This document shows positions 42,562 to 50,072 of a stretch of 64,000 bases of DNA, one piece after another. The notes under the pieces are model-generated. The model made no database searches. It worked only from the letters and a program-made list of their open reading frames with translations, and was not told where the DNA came from. This DNA is from Desulfovibrio sp. TomC (GTDB taxonomy: Bacteria > Desulfobacterota > Desulfovibrionia > Desulfovibrionales > Desulfovibrionaceae). The translations under genes and the position numbers were made by a program. The stretch is taken from positions 1-64,000 of the forward strand of contig NZ_JSEH01000003.1 of NCBI RefSeq assembly GCF_000801335.2. The letters are read 5' to 3'. Each line of letters starts with the position of its first letter. Position 1 is the stretch's first letter.

Positions 42562-43683
42562 TTAGACGAGCCGGCGCAGGACGGCCATGGCCAGATCGTC
42601 GTGGAGGATGCCCTTGCAAAAGGGCAGGGCGGTTTCGATGATCTCGCCGATCAGGTCTTTGGGCGCAATACCCGGGCGCAGGTGCTCAAGCACCCTGTCC
42701 TCGCCGAAAAACGTCCCGTCCGGGGCGCGCAGTTCCGTCAGGCCGTCGGTATAGAGAAAGAGGCTGTCCCCGGGACCAAAGGGGATGGTGCGGGAGGTCC
42801 AGTCGAACTGGGGCAGGAGGCCAAGGGCCGGTCCCTGGGACGGCAGTTCGGTTAAGCCCTCGCGCCCGATGACATAGGCCGGCACATGTCCGGCCGAGAC
42901 CACGGAGAGCAGGGGCACATTCCGGTCGATGCGGCACAGGGCCAGGGTCACGAACATGTCCAGGTCGCCGCCGAGCAGCAGGTCGCACAGCATGGCATTG
43001 AGCGCCGCCATGATCTCTTCCGGAACCAGGCGGGCCTGGCGCAGCGACAAGAGCAGTCCCTTGCACACGGCCATGAGCATGGCGGCCGAGGCCCCGTGGC
43101 CGGAGATGTCGGCCATGACCACATTGACGGCCGAGCCGTCGTCCCAGGCTTCGTAGAAATCCCCCCCGACCTGTTCCTGGGCCTGATAGACCACGGCCGA
43201 CTCGATGCCCGGGAAATCGAGGTCCTTGGGCAACAGCTGGCGCTGGACACAGCCGGCCAGATACTGTTCCCGGGTGAGCAGATCGTTTTGGCGACGCAGC
43301 TCCTGGCCGAGGGTGGCGAGTTTCAAGTGCAGGTTGATGCGGGCGGCCAGCTCCTGGCGGTGGTAGGGCTTGGGCATGAAATCGTTGGCCCCGGCCGAAA
43401 GCGCTTCGGCCCAGACGCAACGGTCGGTTTCGCCGGACAGGAAGATGATGGGCACGTCGGCCAGGGCGGGGACGGCCCGGATGCGGCGGATGGCCTCGAT
43501 GCCGTCGATGCCCGGCATGAAGAGGTCCAACAGGATCAGGTCCGGGTGCACGGTTTCGGCCAGGGCCACGGCCTCCAGGCCGTTTTCGGCTTCGACCACG
43601 GCAAAGCCGAAGAGCGATGTCACGTGCCGCCTGAGCACTTCCCGGAAAATGGCGTTATCGTCGGCGATAAGGACGCGCGTCAT
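42562..43683 (-). CDS. Response regulator with PP2C (RsbU-type) phosphatase output
   Basis: 373 residues. Receiver at 1-120 (VLIADDNAIFREVLRRH, LILLDLFMPGIDG, FMPKPY), a coiled coil, then a SpoIIE/PP2C phosphatase domain (about 165-370): GGDFYEAW with metal aspartate, MADISGHGASAAM, GDSLFLYTDGLTE and HDDLAMAVL. It probably dephosphorylates the neighbouring STAS protein in a partner-switching pathway. ATG 43683 has GGAG upstream; an in-frame extension to 43779 is not supported. Confidence 0.9.
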   Translation of the reverse strand: MTRVLIADDNAIFREVLRRHVTSLFGFAVVEAENGLEAVALAETVHPDLILLDLFMPGIDGIEAIRRIRAVPALADVPIIFLSGETDRCVWAEALSAGANDFMPKPYHRQELAARINLHLKLATLGQELRRQNDLLTREQYLAGCVQRQLLPKDLDFPGIESAVVYQAQEQVGGDFYEAWDDGSAVNVVMADISGHGASAAMLMAVCKGLLLSLRQARLVPEEIMAALNAMLCDLLLGGDLDMFVTLALCRIDRNVPLLSVVSAGHVPAYVIGREGLTELPSQGPALGLLPQFDWTSRTIPFGPGDSLFLYTDGLTELRAPDGTFFGEDRVLEHLRPGIAPKDLIGEIIETALPFCKGILHDDLAMAVLRRLV

Positions 43684-43773
43684 AACTCCCGCCACAGCTT
43701 TGGGGGCCTTTGGCCCGCCCGTTCCCTTTGCCCAAGTGGATTTCCAAAGGGCTATCTCTCCCTCTGGCCGCAG

Positions 43774-43868
43774 GAGCAACGGGGTTCCGCATCAAGCGCA
43801 TGCTTCGACTGTCCCGGTCAAAAGCCGCCCGGACTGGCAGCCCAGCGCCAAGAACCCCTTGAAAAACG
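43774..43868 (+). repeat. Intergenic repeat unit B, copy 2
   Basis: Shares the ordered blocks AGCAACGG, CTGTCCCGGT, AGCCG and GCGCCAAGAACCCCTTGAA with 24248-24340. Followed at once by a 3'-end palindrome in the same orientation. Confidence 0.5.
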
Positions 43869-43877
43869 TTTCCCTTT

Positions 43878-43916
43878 GCAGGGGTCCGGGGGATCATCCC
43901 CCCGGCCGCCGGAGGC
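43878..43916 (+). repeat. 3'-end palindrome
   Basis: Same as 24359-24398 but with one G fewer in the hairpin. Lies 27 bp from the mltA stop, with the GCCGCCGGAGGC side nearest the gene. Confidence 0.9.
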
Positions 43917-43943
43917 GTCTTCTGCCTTTCCTACTCTCCCTCC

Positions 43944-45116
43944 CTACTTGGGCAGAAGGACGTAGGCCTTGGCCGTGCCTTTCATGAGGCCGGCCTGATG
44001 GGCGGCTTTTTCGCCCGGCCCGAGGTAGAGGTCAAAATGATTGCCGCGCATACAGCCGGTGTCCTGGGCCATGACGAAGCCGGTGAAGCGCTCGACGCCG
44101 GGGCCGGTCCCGGGCGGATAGCCGGGCAGGTCGCCGTCGACGGCGAGGAGCGTGCCGTAGGGGACGAACCCCGGGTCCACGGCCACGCTGGCGTGGGGGG
44201 TGACGGGCACGCCCATGGCCCCGACCGGCGGGGTCTGGGAGGCCTTGAAAAAGATATAGCTCGGATTTTTGGTCAGATACTCGCGCACCTGGGACGGGTT
44301 TTCCTCCAGGAAGCGGCGGATGCGCTGCATGCTCATCTCTTCTTCGGGGAAGCAGCCCCGTTCCACCATCACCCGGCCGACGCCGACGTAGCGGTGGGCG
44401 TTGTGCCCGTCGAAGAGGGCATAGATCGTGGAGCCGTCCTCGATGTAGCGCAGCTTGCCCGAACCCTGGACGTGCAGGAAAAAGACCGCGATGGGGTCCT
44501 TGGCAAAGCCCAATTCCAGGTTGCGGCCGGCAAGGACGCCCTTGTAGTCTATGGCTTCCCGGCTGTGCTGTTTGCCCGAGGCTCCGGGATTGCGGTAGAT
44601 GGGCCAGATGTATTGGCCCTGGCGGGTGCGCGAGACCTCGATGGTCGGCTCGTAGTAGCCGGTCAGGAGCGTATCGGTGGCAAGCGGCGCCCAGGTGAAA
44701 TATTTGGCCAGCACGGTCGGGTCGCGGTCGAGTTCGGGCAGGATGCGTCGGAAGGTGGTGAGGCTTTGGTGGAGCTGGCCCCAGGTCAGGCGGGCCCCGG
44801 GCTGGTCCACGGCCACGGCGTTGGCCGGTTTGCGGGCGGCATAGGCGATGGAGCGGTCAACCGCCGGGGCCAGGGCGGCAAAGCTCGTGATCTGCTGGCT
44901 GGCCGGGGAAATGCGGCTGTTCCAGGGCGTCGTGATGGGCGGGGCAACAGGCGCGCGCACCTGGGAGGTTGCCGCGGGCGTCTGGGCGGCAGTGGTCTGC
45001 TGGGCCGCAGCCGGGCGTGGGGCGTCCTCCAGGCCGGCGCAGCCGGTCAGAAGGCAGGTTGCCAGACAGGTGGCCAGGGCCAGGGCACGGAAGTGTCGTT
45101 TGGCGGGTCGCATCAT
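43944..45116 (-). CDS. mltA: MltA-type lytic transglycosylase lipoprotein
   Basis: Membrane-bound periplasmic enzyme cleaving peptidoglycan with anhydro-muropeptide formation. 390 residues: lipoprotein signal with lipobox LLTGC, an Ala/Thr/Pro-rich tether, then the MltA barrel (LLTGYYEPTIEVSRT, VFFLHVQGSGKL) and the C-terminal 3D domain with AVDPGFVPYGT and AQDTGCMRGNHFDLY, which holds the catalytic aspartate. Two adjacent ATGs at 45116; ribosome site weak. An in-frame extension upstream crosses the neighbouring gene's DNA and is not real. The third peptidoglycan- or envelope-related enzyme of the window. Confidence 0.93.
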   Translation of the reverse strand: MMRPAKRHFRALALATCLATCLLTGCAGLEDAPRPAAAQQTTAAQTPAATSQVRAPVAPPITTPWNSRISPASQQITSFAALAPAVDRSIAYAARKPANAVAVDQPGARLTWGQLHQSLTTFRRILPELDRDPTVLAKYFTWAPLATDTLLTGYYEPTIEVSRTRQGQYIWPIYRNPGASGKQHSREAIDYKGVLAGRNLELGFAKDPIAVFFLHVQGSGKLRYIEDGSTIYALFDGHNAHRYVGVGRVMVERGCFPEEEMSMQRIRRFLEENPSQVREYLTKNPSYIFFKASQTPPVGAMGVPVTPHASVAVDPGFVPYGTLLAVDGDLPGYPPGTGPGVERFTGFVMAQDTGCMRGNHFDLYLGPGEKAAHQAGLMKGTAKAYVLLPK

Positions 45117-45146
45117 GCCACTTTCTATAGCGCGGCCCGCACAGGA

Positions 45147-45184
45147 GGGGAAGGGGGCATTGCGACGGCCTTGCCCCCTTCCCC
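45147..45184 (-). terminator. Hairpin downstream of the DsrE-like gene
   Basis: Perfect 13-bp arms (45147-45159 and 45172-45184) with a 12-base loop, 18 bp beyond the TAG at 45203 on the minus strand. No T-run. Its position fits the longer, UGA-read-through gene rather than the 69-codon version, which would end 130 bp earlier. Confidence 0.6.
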
Positions 45185-45202
45185 GCCTGCGCAGGCCGCG
45201 AC

Positions 45203-45523
45203 CTAGAAATTCATGATGCGATCGGCGGCCTGCATGGCGGCATAGAGAAACGGCATATTGGACAGGGTGACCGGAGCGTTGGCTTCCACGCCGTGGATGC
45301 CCAGGCACTTGCCTCAGGCTGCCAGCACGCCTTCGCTTAAGCCAAAGAGCTTGGCCTGTTCGGCGATGGGAAACTGCGGGCTGTCGCCGGCCATGAGGTC
45401 CACGGCCGGGCCGTTTAAGAAGATGGTGACGTCTTCGCCTTCGCTCAGCAGAAAATTGCCGAAGCGTACGGTGTTCCACTTGATCTCGGGGTCCGGGCTG
45501 GACAGGGTGATAAGTATTTGCAT
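45203..45523 (-). CDS. DsrE-like selenoprotein (in-frame UGA as Sec)
   Basis: 106 residues if the TGA at 45314-45316 is read as selenocysteine. The frame continues open for 36 codons after it to TAG. The N-terminal part (MQILITLSSPDPEIKWNTV, DVTIFLNGPAVDL) is a DsrE/sulfur-relay fold, and the UGA falls at the family's redox motif: VLAA-U-GKC-LGIHG, i.e. U70-x2-C73 where relatives have Cys-x2-Cys. A candidate bacterial SECIS hairpin starts 12 bases after UGA. GGAGG lies eight bases before ATG 45523. DsrE-like proteins are a known selenoprotein family. Likely a cytosolic sulfur or selenium carrier/reductase. Confidence 0.8.
45281..45301 (-). promoter_or_regulatory. Candidate bacterial SECIS element
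   Basis: On the minus strand GGCATCCAC-GGC-GTGGAAGCC: a five-pair upper stem (UCCAC/GUGGA), an A-A mismatch and a GGC/GCC lower stem. The apical loop begins with G and lies 21 nt after the UGA, inside the 16-37 nt window known for bacterial SECIS elements. Confidence 0.55.
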
Positions 45524-45712
45524 GGTCTATGCCTCCGGCCACAATCGATAGATAAAAATGATCGATTGGGCAACAGCCAAGGCCCGGGCTGGGTCAGGCG
45601 GACAGGCCGGCCTGGGTCTGGAGCGAGTGGGTGGGGAGAGACGGACGGGCTGTTGGGCAAACGGGGCCGGGGAACCGGCTGCGGGCCGAGGTTCCCCGGG
45701 GCAATGCGCCTG

Positions 45713-46087
45713 TTACGGCACCGGATTGGTGCGGGCGTAGGCGAGCAGGTCTTCGTAAATCTGCTGGCAGATGGCCACCGGCACATCCGGGGCGTGCAGG
45801 ACCGTGGGGCGATCCTCTTTGAACAATTTGGCCCAGGGCTTGTTCTTGAGATCTTCCCAGGCTCCGTAGCGCCCGTAGCTGATCACGCCCTGAACGGTTT
45901 GCAACCGCAGGTCAAAGGATTCGTAGCCCATGGGGTTTTCCAGGAGCGTCCGGGGGCGGCTGTCGTGAAACGGCCCGGCCTGGGCCGAAAAATAAAACCA
46001 GCCGCCGATCTGGATGTCGCCGAACCAGCGGTCGCCGTCTTCGAGCCGGTCCGATTCCATGAGAAGCGTCCTGAAATCTTCAGCCAT
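45713..46087 (-). CDS. Conserved hypothetical protein
   Basis: 124 residues, no signal peptide, rich in aromatic residues and Trp/Phe-Gly motifs (WFGDIQIGGWFYFSAQAGPF), suggesting a compact beta-rich domain. I do not recognise the family. AAGGAGA lies before the ATG. It stands downstream of the phosphatase gene on the same strand with a 59-bp gap, so it may be the last gene of the PhnD/kinase cluster. Confidence 0.65.
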   Translation of the reverse strand: MAEDFRTLLMESDRLEDGDRWFGDIQIGGWFYFSAQAGPFHDSRPRTLLENPMGYESFDLRLQTVQGVISYGRYGAWEDLKNKPWAKLFKEDRPTVLHAPDVPVAICQQIYEDLLAYARTNPVP

Positions 46088-46146
46088 GGCAGTCTCCTTC
46101 GTTGCGGTGTGTGACCCGCTCTCCTACGCCGTCCCGGCGGTTGCGG

Positions 46147-47199
46147 TCAACGCCTGGAAAGGGCCAGCAGATATTGAAACACCGCCGAGACGTAGCGTCC
46201 CGAGGCCACGTCGGGCAGGGCGAAGTAGGGCAGCGCCCCATCGCCCAGGGCGCCGGCCAGGGCCAGGAACACCTGGCGCGACAGTTCGGTCAGACCCGGT
46301 TCCAGGGTATTTTCCCACAGGGCGGCCACGGCTTCGCCGGGCGCGCCGTAGGTGATGCAGGTGATGGGGCGGTTGGCCAGGACCAGACACGCTCCGTCCC
46401 GGGCCAGCGGACACAGCCGCGACCAGGCCGACAGGCACAGCTCCCGGGAATCGCCGTAGCGCCGGGTCAGGTCGTCCATCTCCCGCGAGGCCTCGGCCGA
46501 TTGCTCGATGACGCTGTGGCGCACCTCGCTTGGCAGCCCCAGGTCGATGGCCCGGGCCAGGGCCACGGCTTCGATCAGCGACAGCCACAGCGGCCGGCGG
46601 CAGCAGGCGTCGGTGTCGCGGCCGCAACACGGGACACCGGCCGCCGCCTGCCCGGCCAGGGCGGCCAGGGCGGCGTAATCGGCCAGAAACGGAGCCAGAT
46701 TGACGGCCCGGCCGGATTCCAGCCGGGGCTCGCGCACGGTGAGCTTCCCGGCGGTCTTGCCATAGCGGCGAATCGTCCGCCACTGGTCGAAATTGGCCGG
46801 CTTGGAGCGCAGCGGCCGCAGCACCTTGGCCGCGCCCTTGTGGCCAAGGCCCCGGCGCAGCAGATAGGCGTTTAAGACCGTGCCGGTGCGGCCGATGCCG
46901 TGGCGGCAGTGGATGAGCGCCTTTTTGCCGAGGTAGATGGCCTCGTCGAGCCAGGCCAGGGCGGTTTCCAGGGCGGCCATGTCCGGCGCGCCTTCGTCGG
47001 GGATGGGCAGATAATGGACTTCGAAGCCGGCGGCGGCCTCGATTTCGTGGAGGTCGCAAAATTCGCCGCACAGGTTGAGGATGGCGGTCACGCCCTGGCT
47101 TTTCAGGGAGTCGAGCTGCGCATGGGACATGGGCGCGCCGCCCACGGCCAGATGGCTGGTCACCCAGGTCAGGGGATAGGCGTGGTTTTGGGCGGCCAT
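46147..47199 (-). CDS. Dual-specificity phosphatase fused to a cysteine-cluster domain
   Basis: 350 residues. The N-terminal ~165 are a cysteine phosphatase of the dual-specificity/tyrosine type: signature HCRHGIGRTGT with nucleophile Cys98, preceded by PIPDEGAPD (general acid). The C-terminal ~180 carry clustered cysteines (CCGRDTDACC, then CLSAWSRLCPLARDGACLV and PITC), the YkgJ-type zinc- or iron-binding pattern. The fusion ties a phosphatase to a metal-binding module. It follows the PEP-utilising enzyme gene by 14 bp and is probably cotranscribed. Confidence 0.82.
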   Translation of the reverse strand: MAAQNHAYPLTWVTSHLAVGGAPMSHAQLDSLKSQGVTAILNLCGEFCDLHEIEAAAGFEVHYLPIPDEGAPDMAALETALAWLDEAIYLGKKALIHCRHGIGRTGTVLNAYLLRRGLGHKGAAKVLRPLRSKPANFDQWRTIRRYGKTAGKLTVREPRLESGRAVNLAPFLADYAALAALAGQAAAGVPCCGRDTDACCRRPLWLSLIEAVALARAIDLGLPSEVRHSVIEQSAEASREMDDLTRRYGDSRELCLSAWSRLCPLARDGACLVLANRPITCITYGAPGEAVAALWENTLEPGLTELSRQVFLALAGALGDGALPYFALPDVASGRYVSAVFQYLLALSRR

Positions 47200-47213
47200 G
47201 GCAGGGTCTCGCC

Positions 47214-49682
47214 TCAGCGGTCGGTGCGTTCGAGAAAAGCCGCGACCCAGGCGTCGGCGTCGGCCTCGCTGGCCAGACGGATGTCGAGCATCCGGCTGGC
47301 GGCCAGCAGGCAGCCGAGCATGGCCAGCCGTTTCTGGGCGGTTTTTTCCGGAATGCGGGTGAGGGATGCGTCGAGCAGGTCGCCGGCGGCCCGCACCTCA
47401 AAGCCAAAATGGGTCAGCACCCGGCGGATGCAGGACAGGCGCAGGGTGCGCTGGTCAAAGCCGGCCCCGCCGCCCTTGAACCGGAAATTGACGTAGTTCT
47501 GGGCGTCTTCGGGACCGCACAGGGCGTCAACCACGGTGAAATGGTAGCCAAAACGCAGCATGGCGTGGGCGTAGGTGTCGGAGATGACGGCGTAGCTGGC
47601 CAGATGCTTGGAGTCGTTGATAAAAAGGCCGGCGCTGGTGCGATCAAGGGCCGCGTCGTCGGTAATCGGCGGCCCCTCGGGCCAGGGAGCGTCGTCAGCG
47701 GCCAGCCCGGACCACAAGGCCCACATGGGGGCGCTTTTGATCTGGTCGGGGCGCAGTTCCTTGTCGCCGGCGGCAGACTCGAACACGCCGCCGCCAAGGT
47801 CCAGGACGTACATGGTCAGCGGCAGGTGGCTGCGCAGGCGTTTGGCCGAGGCCAGCCCCCGGCCGGATTCGCCGACCAGGGAAAACATTTCCGTGACGGC
47901 TTTTTCATGGGCAAAGCGCACGACGTCATGGAGCGACCGGACCTTGGCCGGGGTGAAATCCGGCGAAGACGGGTCGGTCAGGGTCAGCCCGGCCACCAGC
48001 GGCACCAGCCGGGCCAGCCGCTCGGCCACGGGCGAGCCTTCGCCGGCCCTGGGCGCGGCGGTGCGGGCCAGGAGGGCGGCCACCTGTCCGGGGTAGACCA
48101 GGGCGGCGTCGGCATCGACGGTCACTTCCATGTCTTCGGTCAGGGCCGAAAAGGCGTCGGCGGCCCCGGTGATGACCGGCAGGCCGAACTCCCGGGCCAC
48201 CGAGGCGAAATGGCCGGCCCGGCTGCCTGAGACGGCGATGACGGCGGCCAGGCGGTCCACGGCCCGGGCCAGGGTGGTGGGCAGGGTGGGGGTGACAAGG
48301 ACCGTGCCCGGAGCAATGGCGTCGATGTCCAGAATGGTGGCGGCAAAGCGCACGATGCCGGTCGCGCAGCCGCCCGAGGCGCGCATGCCGCCGGTCAAAA
48401 GGGGGGGCAGGCCAACCGGTCGCGGCGGCGTTGGAGCCTCTTGGGCCAGAGACGGGCCATCCTCCACGGCCATGGGCCGCGATTGCAGGATGGTTGGCCT
48501 GCCGTCCGGGCTGATGACCCATTCAACGTCCTGGGGCGTGCCAAAGGTCCGCTCCAGGGCCAGTCCCAGGCTGGCCAGCCGGCTGGCTGCGGCTTCGGTC
48601 AACAGCGGGGCGTCCAGGGTCTGGCGATCAAGCAGAAAGTGGGGCGGCGCGTGGGACAGGGCCAGACGCTCGGGGCTGGCCGCGCCCTCGACGAGGTCCG
48701 CGCCCAGGCCCGGCACGGCGTAGACGGTCATGGGCGCGTCCAGGTCGGCGCTGTCGCGGGTATAGAGCACCCCGGACGCGGCCGCCGGCAGCATGGGCAA
48801 AAAGAGGACGGCCATGGGCGTTTCTTCGTCGGCGTAGCCGGTCAGCACCCGGTAGGTGATGGCCTTGGCCGTGTACTTGCCGGCCACCACCCGGCGGTAG
48901 GCGGCCACGGCTCCGGCCGGATCGACGCCAAGCACGCTCTCGTACTGGCCGGCAAAGGAGGCCCGGCCGTCCTCGGCCACGGCCGAGGAGCGCACGGCCA
49001 GCTGCAGCACGGTTCCCTGCGGCCCTTGGCCCAGGCGGGCAGCGGCTTCGGCAATGGGGCCGGCCACTTCCTCGGGCACCCGGGCTGTCAGGATGAGGCT
49101 TCGGATCTCACCGGCAATATCGGCCACGGCATCGGGCCGGGCCAGATCCACCCGGCGAAGCAGGCGATCGATGCCCGGGCGCAGTTCGCAAGCCTCGAGA
49201 AAATAGCGAAACGCCCCGGTGGTGGCCACAAAGCCGTCCGGCACCGGCACCCGGGCCTCGGCGGCGGCCCGGGCCAGATTGGCGGCCTTGCCCCCGCCCC
49301 GGGCTAGGTCGCCGGCCAGTTCGGCCAGAGGGGCGACAAAGGGCGGGGACATGTCCCCGCCCGGCAGGTCCAGGGCCATCTGGACGTAGAAATCCACCTT
49401 GCGGGCGTATTCGGGCAGATCGAGGTGGCGGGAGGGGGACAGGCGGGCCAGGCGGTCCACCAGTTCGCCGACCGAGGTGCGCAGCCGGCGGGTCAGATGG
49501 ACCACCCGGGCCCAGTCCACGGCCGCGCCGCCGTAGTGGATGTCCTCGATGGCGGCAATGAGTTCCAGGCAGGCGTCGTCGAAACGCAACAGCTCCCGAA
49601 AGGCGTTGTACTTTTCCCGCAACAGTACGCCCGGGGCAAAGACCTGATAGGTCCAGCGGCGAAAGAGTTCCTTGGAAAACAC
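47214..49682 (-). CDS. PEP-utilising / phosphohistidine-swivel enzyme of unknown substrate
   Basis: 822 residues. An N-terminal helical region (1-115) precedes an ATP-grasp domain of the pyruvate phosphate dikinase type (about 120-405: GGGKAANLARA, VRSSAVAEDGRASFAGQYES, QDVEWVISPDGRPTILQSRP). A swivelling phosphohistidine domain follows (about 430-540) with His491 in GSRAGHFASVAREFGLPVI. The PEP/pyruvate barrel of PpsA is missing; a different ~270-residue C-terminal domain (YVLDLGGG, NYVNFRFKGGGAGFDQR) takes its place. This layout resembles antibiotic- or metabolite-phosphorylating relatives of PEP synthase. Starts 7 bp after the response regulator. Confidence 0.8.
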   Translation of the reverse strand: MFSKELFRRWTYQVFAPGVLLREKYNAFRELLRFDDACLELIAAIEDIHYGGAAVDWARVVHLTRRLRTSVGELVDRLARLSPSRHLDLPEYARKVDFYVQMALDLPGGDMSPPFVAPLAELAGDLARGGGKAANLARAAAEARVPVPDGFVATTGAFRYFLEACELRPGIDRLLRRVDLARPDAVADIAGEIRSLILTARVPEEVAGPIAEAAARLGQGPQGTVLQLAVRSSAVAEDGRASFAGQYESVLGVDPAGAVAAYRRVVAGKYTAKAITYRVLTGYADEETPMAVLFLPMLPAAASGVLYTRDSADLDAPMTVYAVPGLGADLVEGAASPERLALSHAPPHFLLDRQTLDAPLLTEAAASRLASLGLALERTFGTPQDVEWVISPDGRPTILQSRPMAVEDGPSLAQEAPTPPRPVGLPPLLTGGMRASGGCATGIVRFAATILDIDAIAPGTVLVTPTLPTTLARAVDRLAAVIAVSGSRAGHFASVAREFGLPVITGAADAFSALTEDMEVTVDADAALVYPGQVAALLARTAAPRAGEGSPVAERLARLVPLVAGLTLTDPSSPDFTPAKVRSLHDVVRFAHEKAVTEMFSLVGESGRGLASAKRLRSHLPLTMYVLDLGGGVFESAAGDKELRPDQIKSAPMWALWSGLAADDAPWPEGPPITDDAALDRTSAGLFINDSKHLASYAVISDTYAHAMLRFGYHFTVVDALCGPEDAQNYVNFRFKGGGAGFDQRTLRLSCIRRVLTHFGFEVRAAGDLLDASLTRIPEKTAQKRLAMLGCLLAASRMLDIRLASEADADAWVAAFLERTDR

Positions 49683-49689
49683 GCCCCGA

Positions 49690-50067
49690 TCAGCCTTCGC
49701 CCGGCAACGGGGCCGCCAGGGCTTCCTCGACCTTGCGTTCGAGTTCGTCCTTGTCGATGGGTTTGACGCAGTATTCGCAGGCCCCCAGGCGCACCGATTC
49801 CCGGGCCGTTTCCAGGGTGGGATAGCCGGTCAGCATGATGACCCGGGTTGTGGGCGAGCGTTTCTTGATCTCTTCGAGCACTTCCACGCCGCTCAGTTTT
49901 TTGAGCTTCATGTCGAGGATGGCCAGGGCCGGGGTTTTTTTGGCCACATGGGTGAGCGCCTCCTCCTCCTCGGTAAAGACGGCGACGCTGTGTCCCTTGC
50001 GCTCCAGAATGCGTTTGATGACGACCCCGGCGTCAATGACGTCGTCAAGCACGATGATGTCGGCCAT
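49690..50067 (-). CDS. Single-domain response regulator
   Basis: 125 residues, a lone receiver: IIVLDDVIDAGVVIK (acidic pair), phospho-Asp in ALAILDMKLKKLSG, Thr/Lys switch residues in VIMLTGYP and YCVKPIDKD. No output domain. Encoded 5 bp after its kinase, so it presumably passes the signal to a separate protein, perhaps the next gene's product. Confidence 0.92.
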   Translation of the reverse strand: MADIIVLDDVIDAGVVIKRILERKGHSVAVFTEEEEALTHVAKKTPALAILDMKLKKLSGVEVLEEIKKRSPTTRVIMLTGYPTLETARESVRLGACEYCVKPIDKDELERKVEEALAAPLPGEG

Positions 50068-50072
50068 GGGCG

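Larger units (their letters stand above)
43684..43943. other. Intergenic repeat region before mltA end
   Basis: 260 bp between divergently placed ends of the PP2C gene start and mltA stop. Made up of a degenerate variant palindrome (43741-43773), repeat unit B (43774-43868) and a 3'-end palindrome (43878-43916). The PP2C promoter must also be here but is not recognisable. Confidence 0.55.

Noticed and set aside
45314-45523. A 69-residue truncated DsrE protein or frameshifted pseudogene
   Set aside because: The frame stays open after the TGA, the TGA replaces a redox cysteine exactly, and a hairpin of the right kind follows; selenocysteine explains all of this better than truncation.
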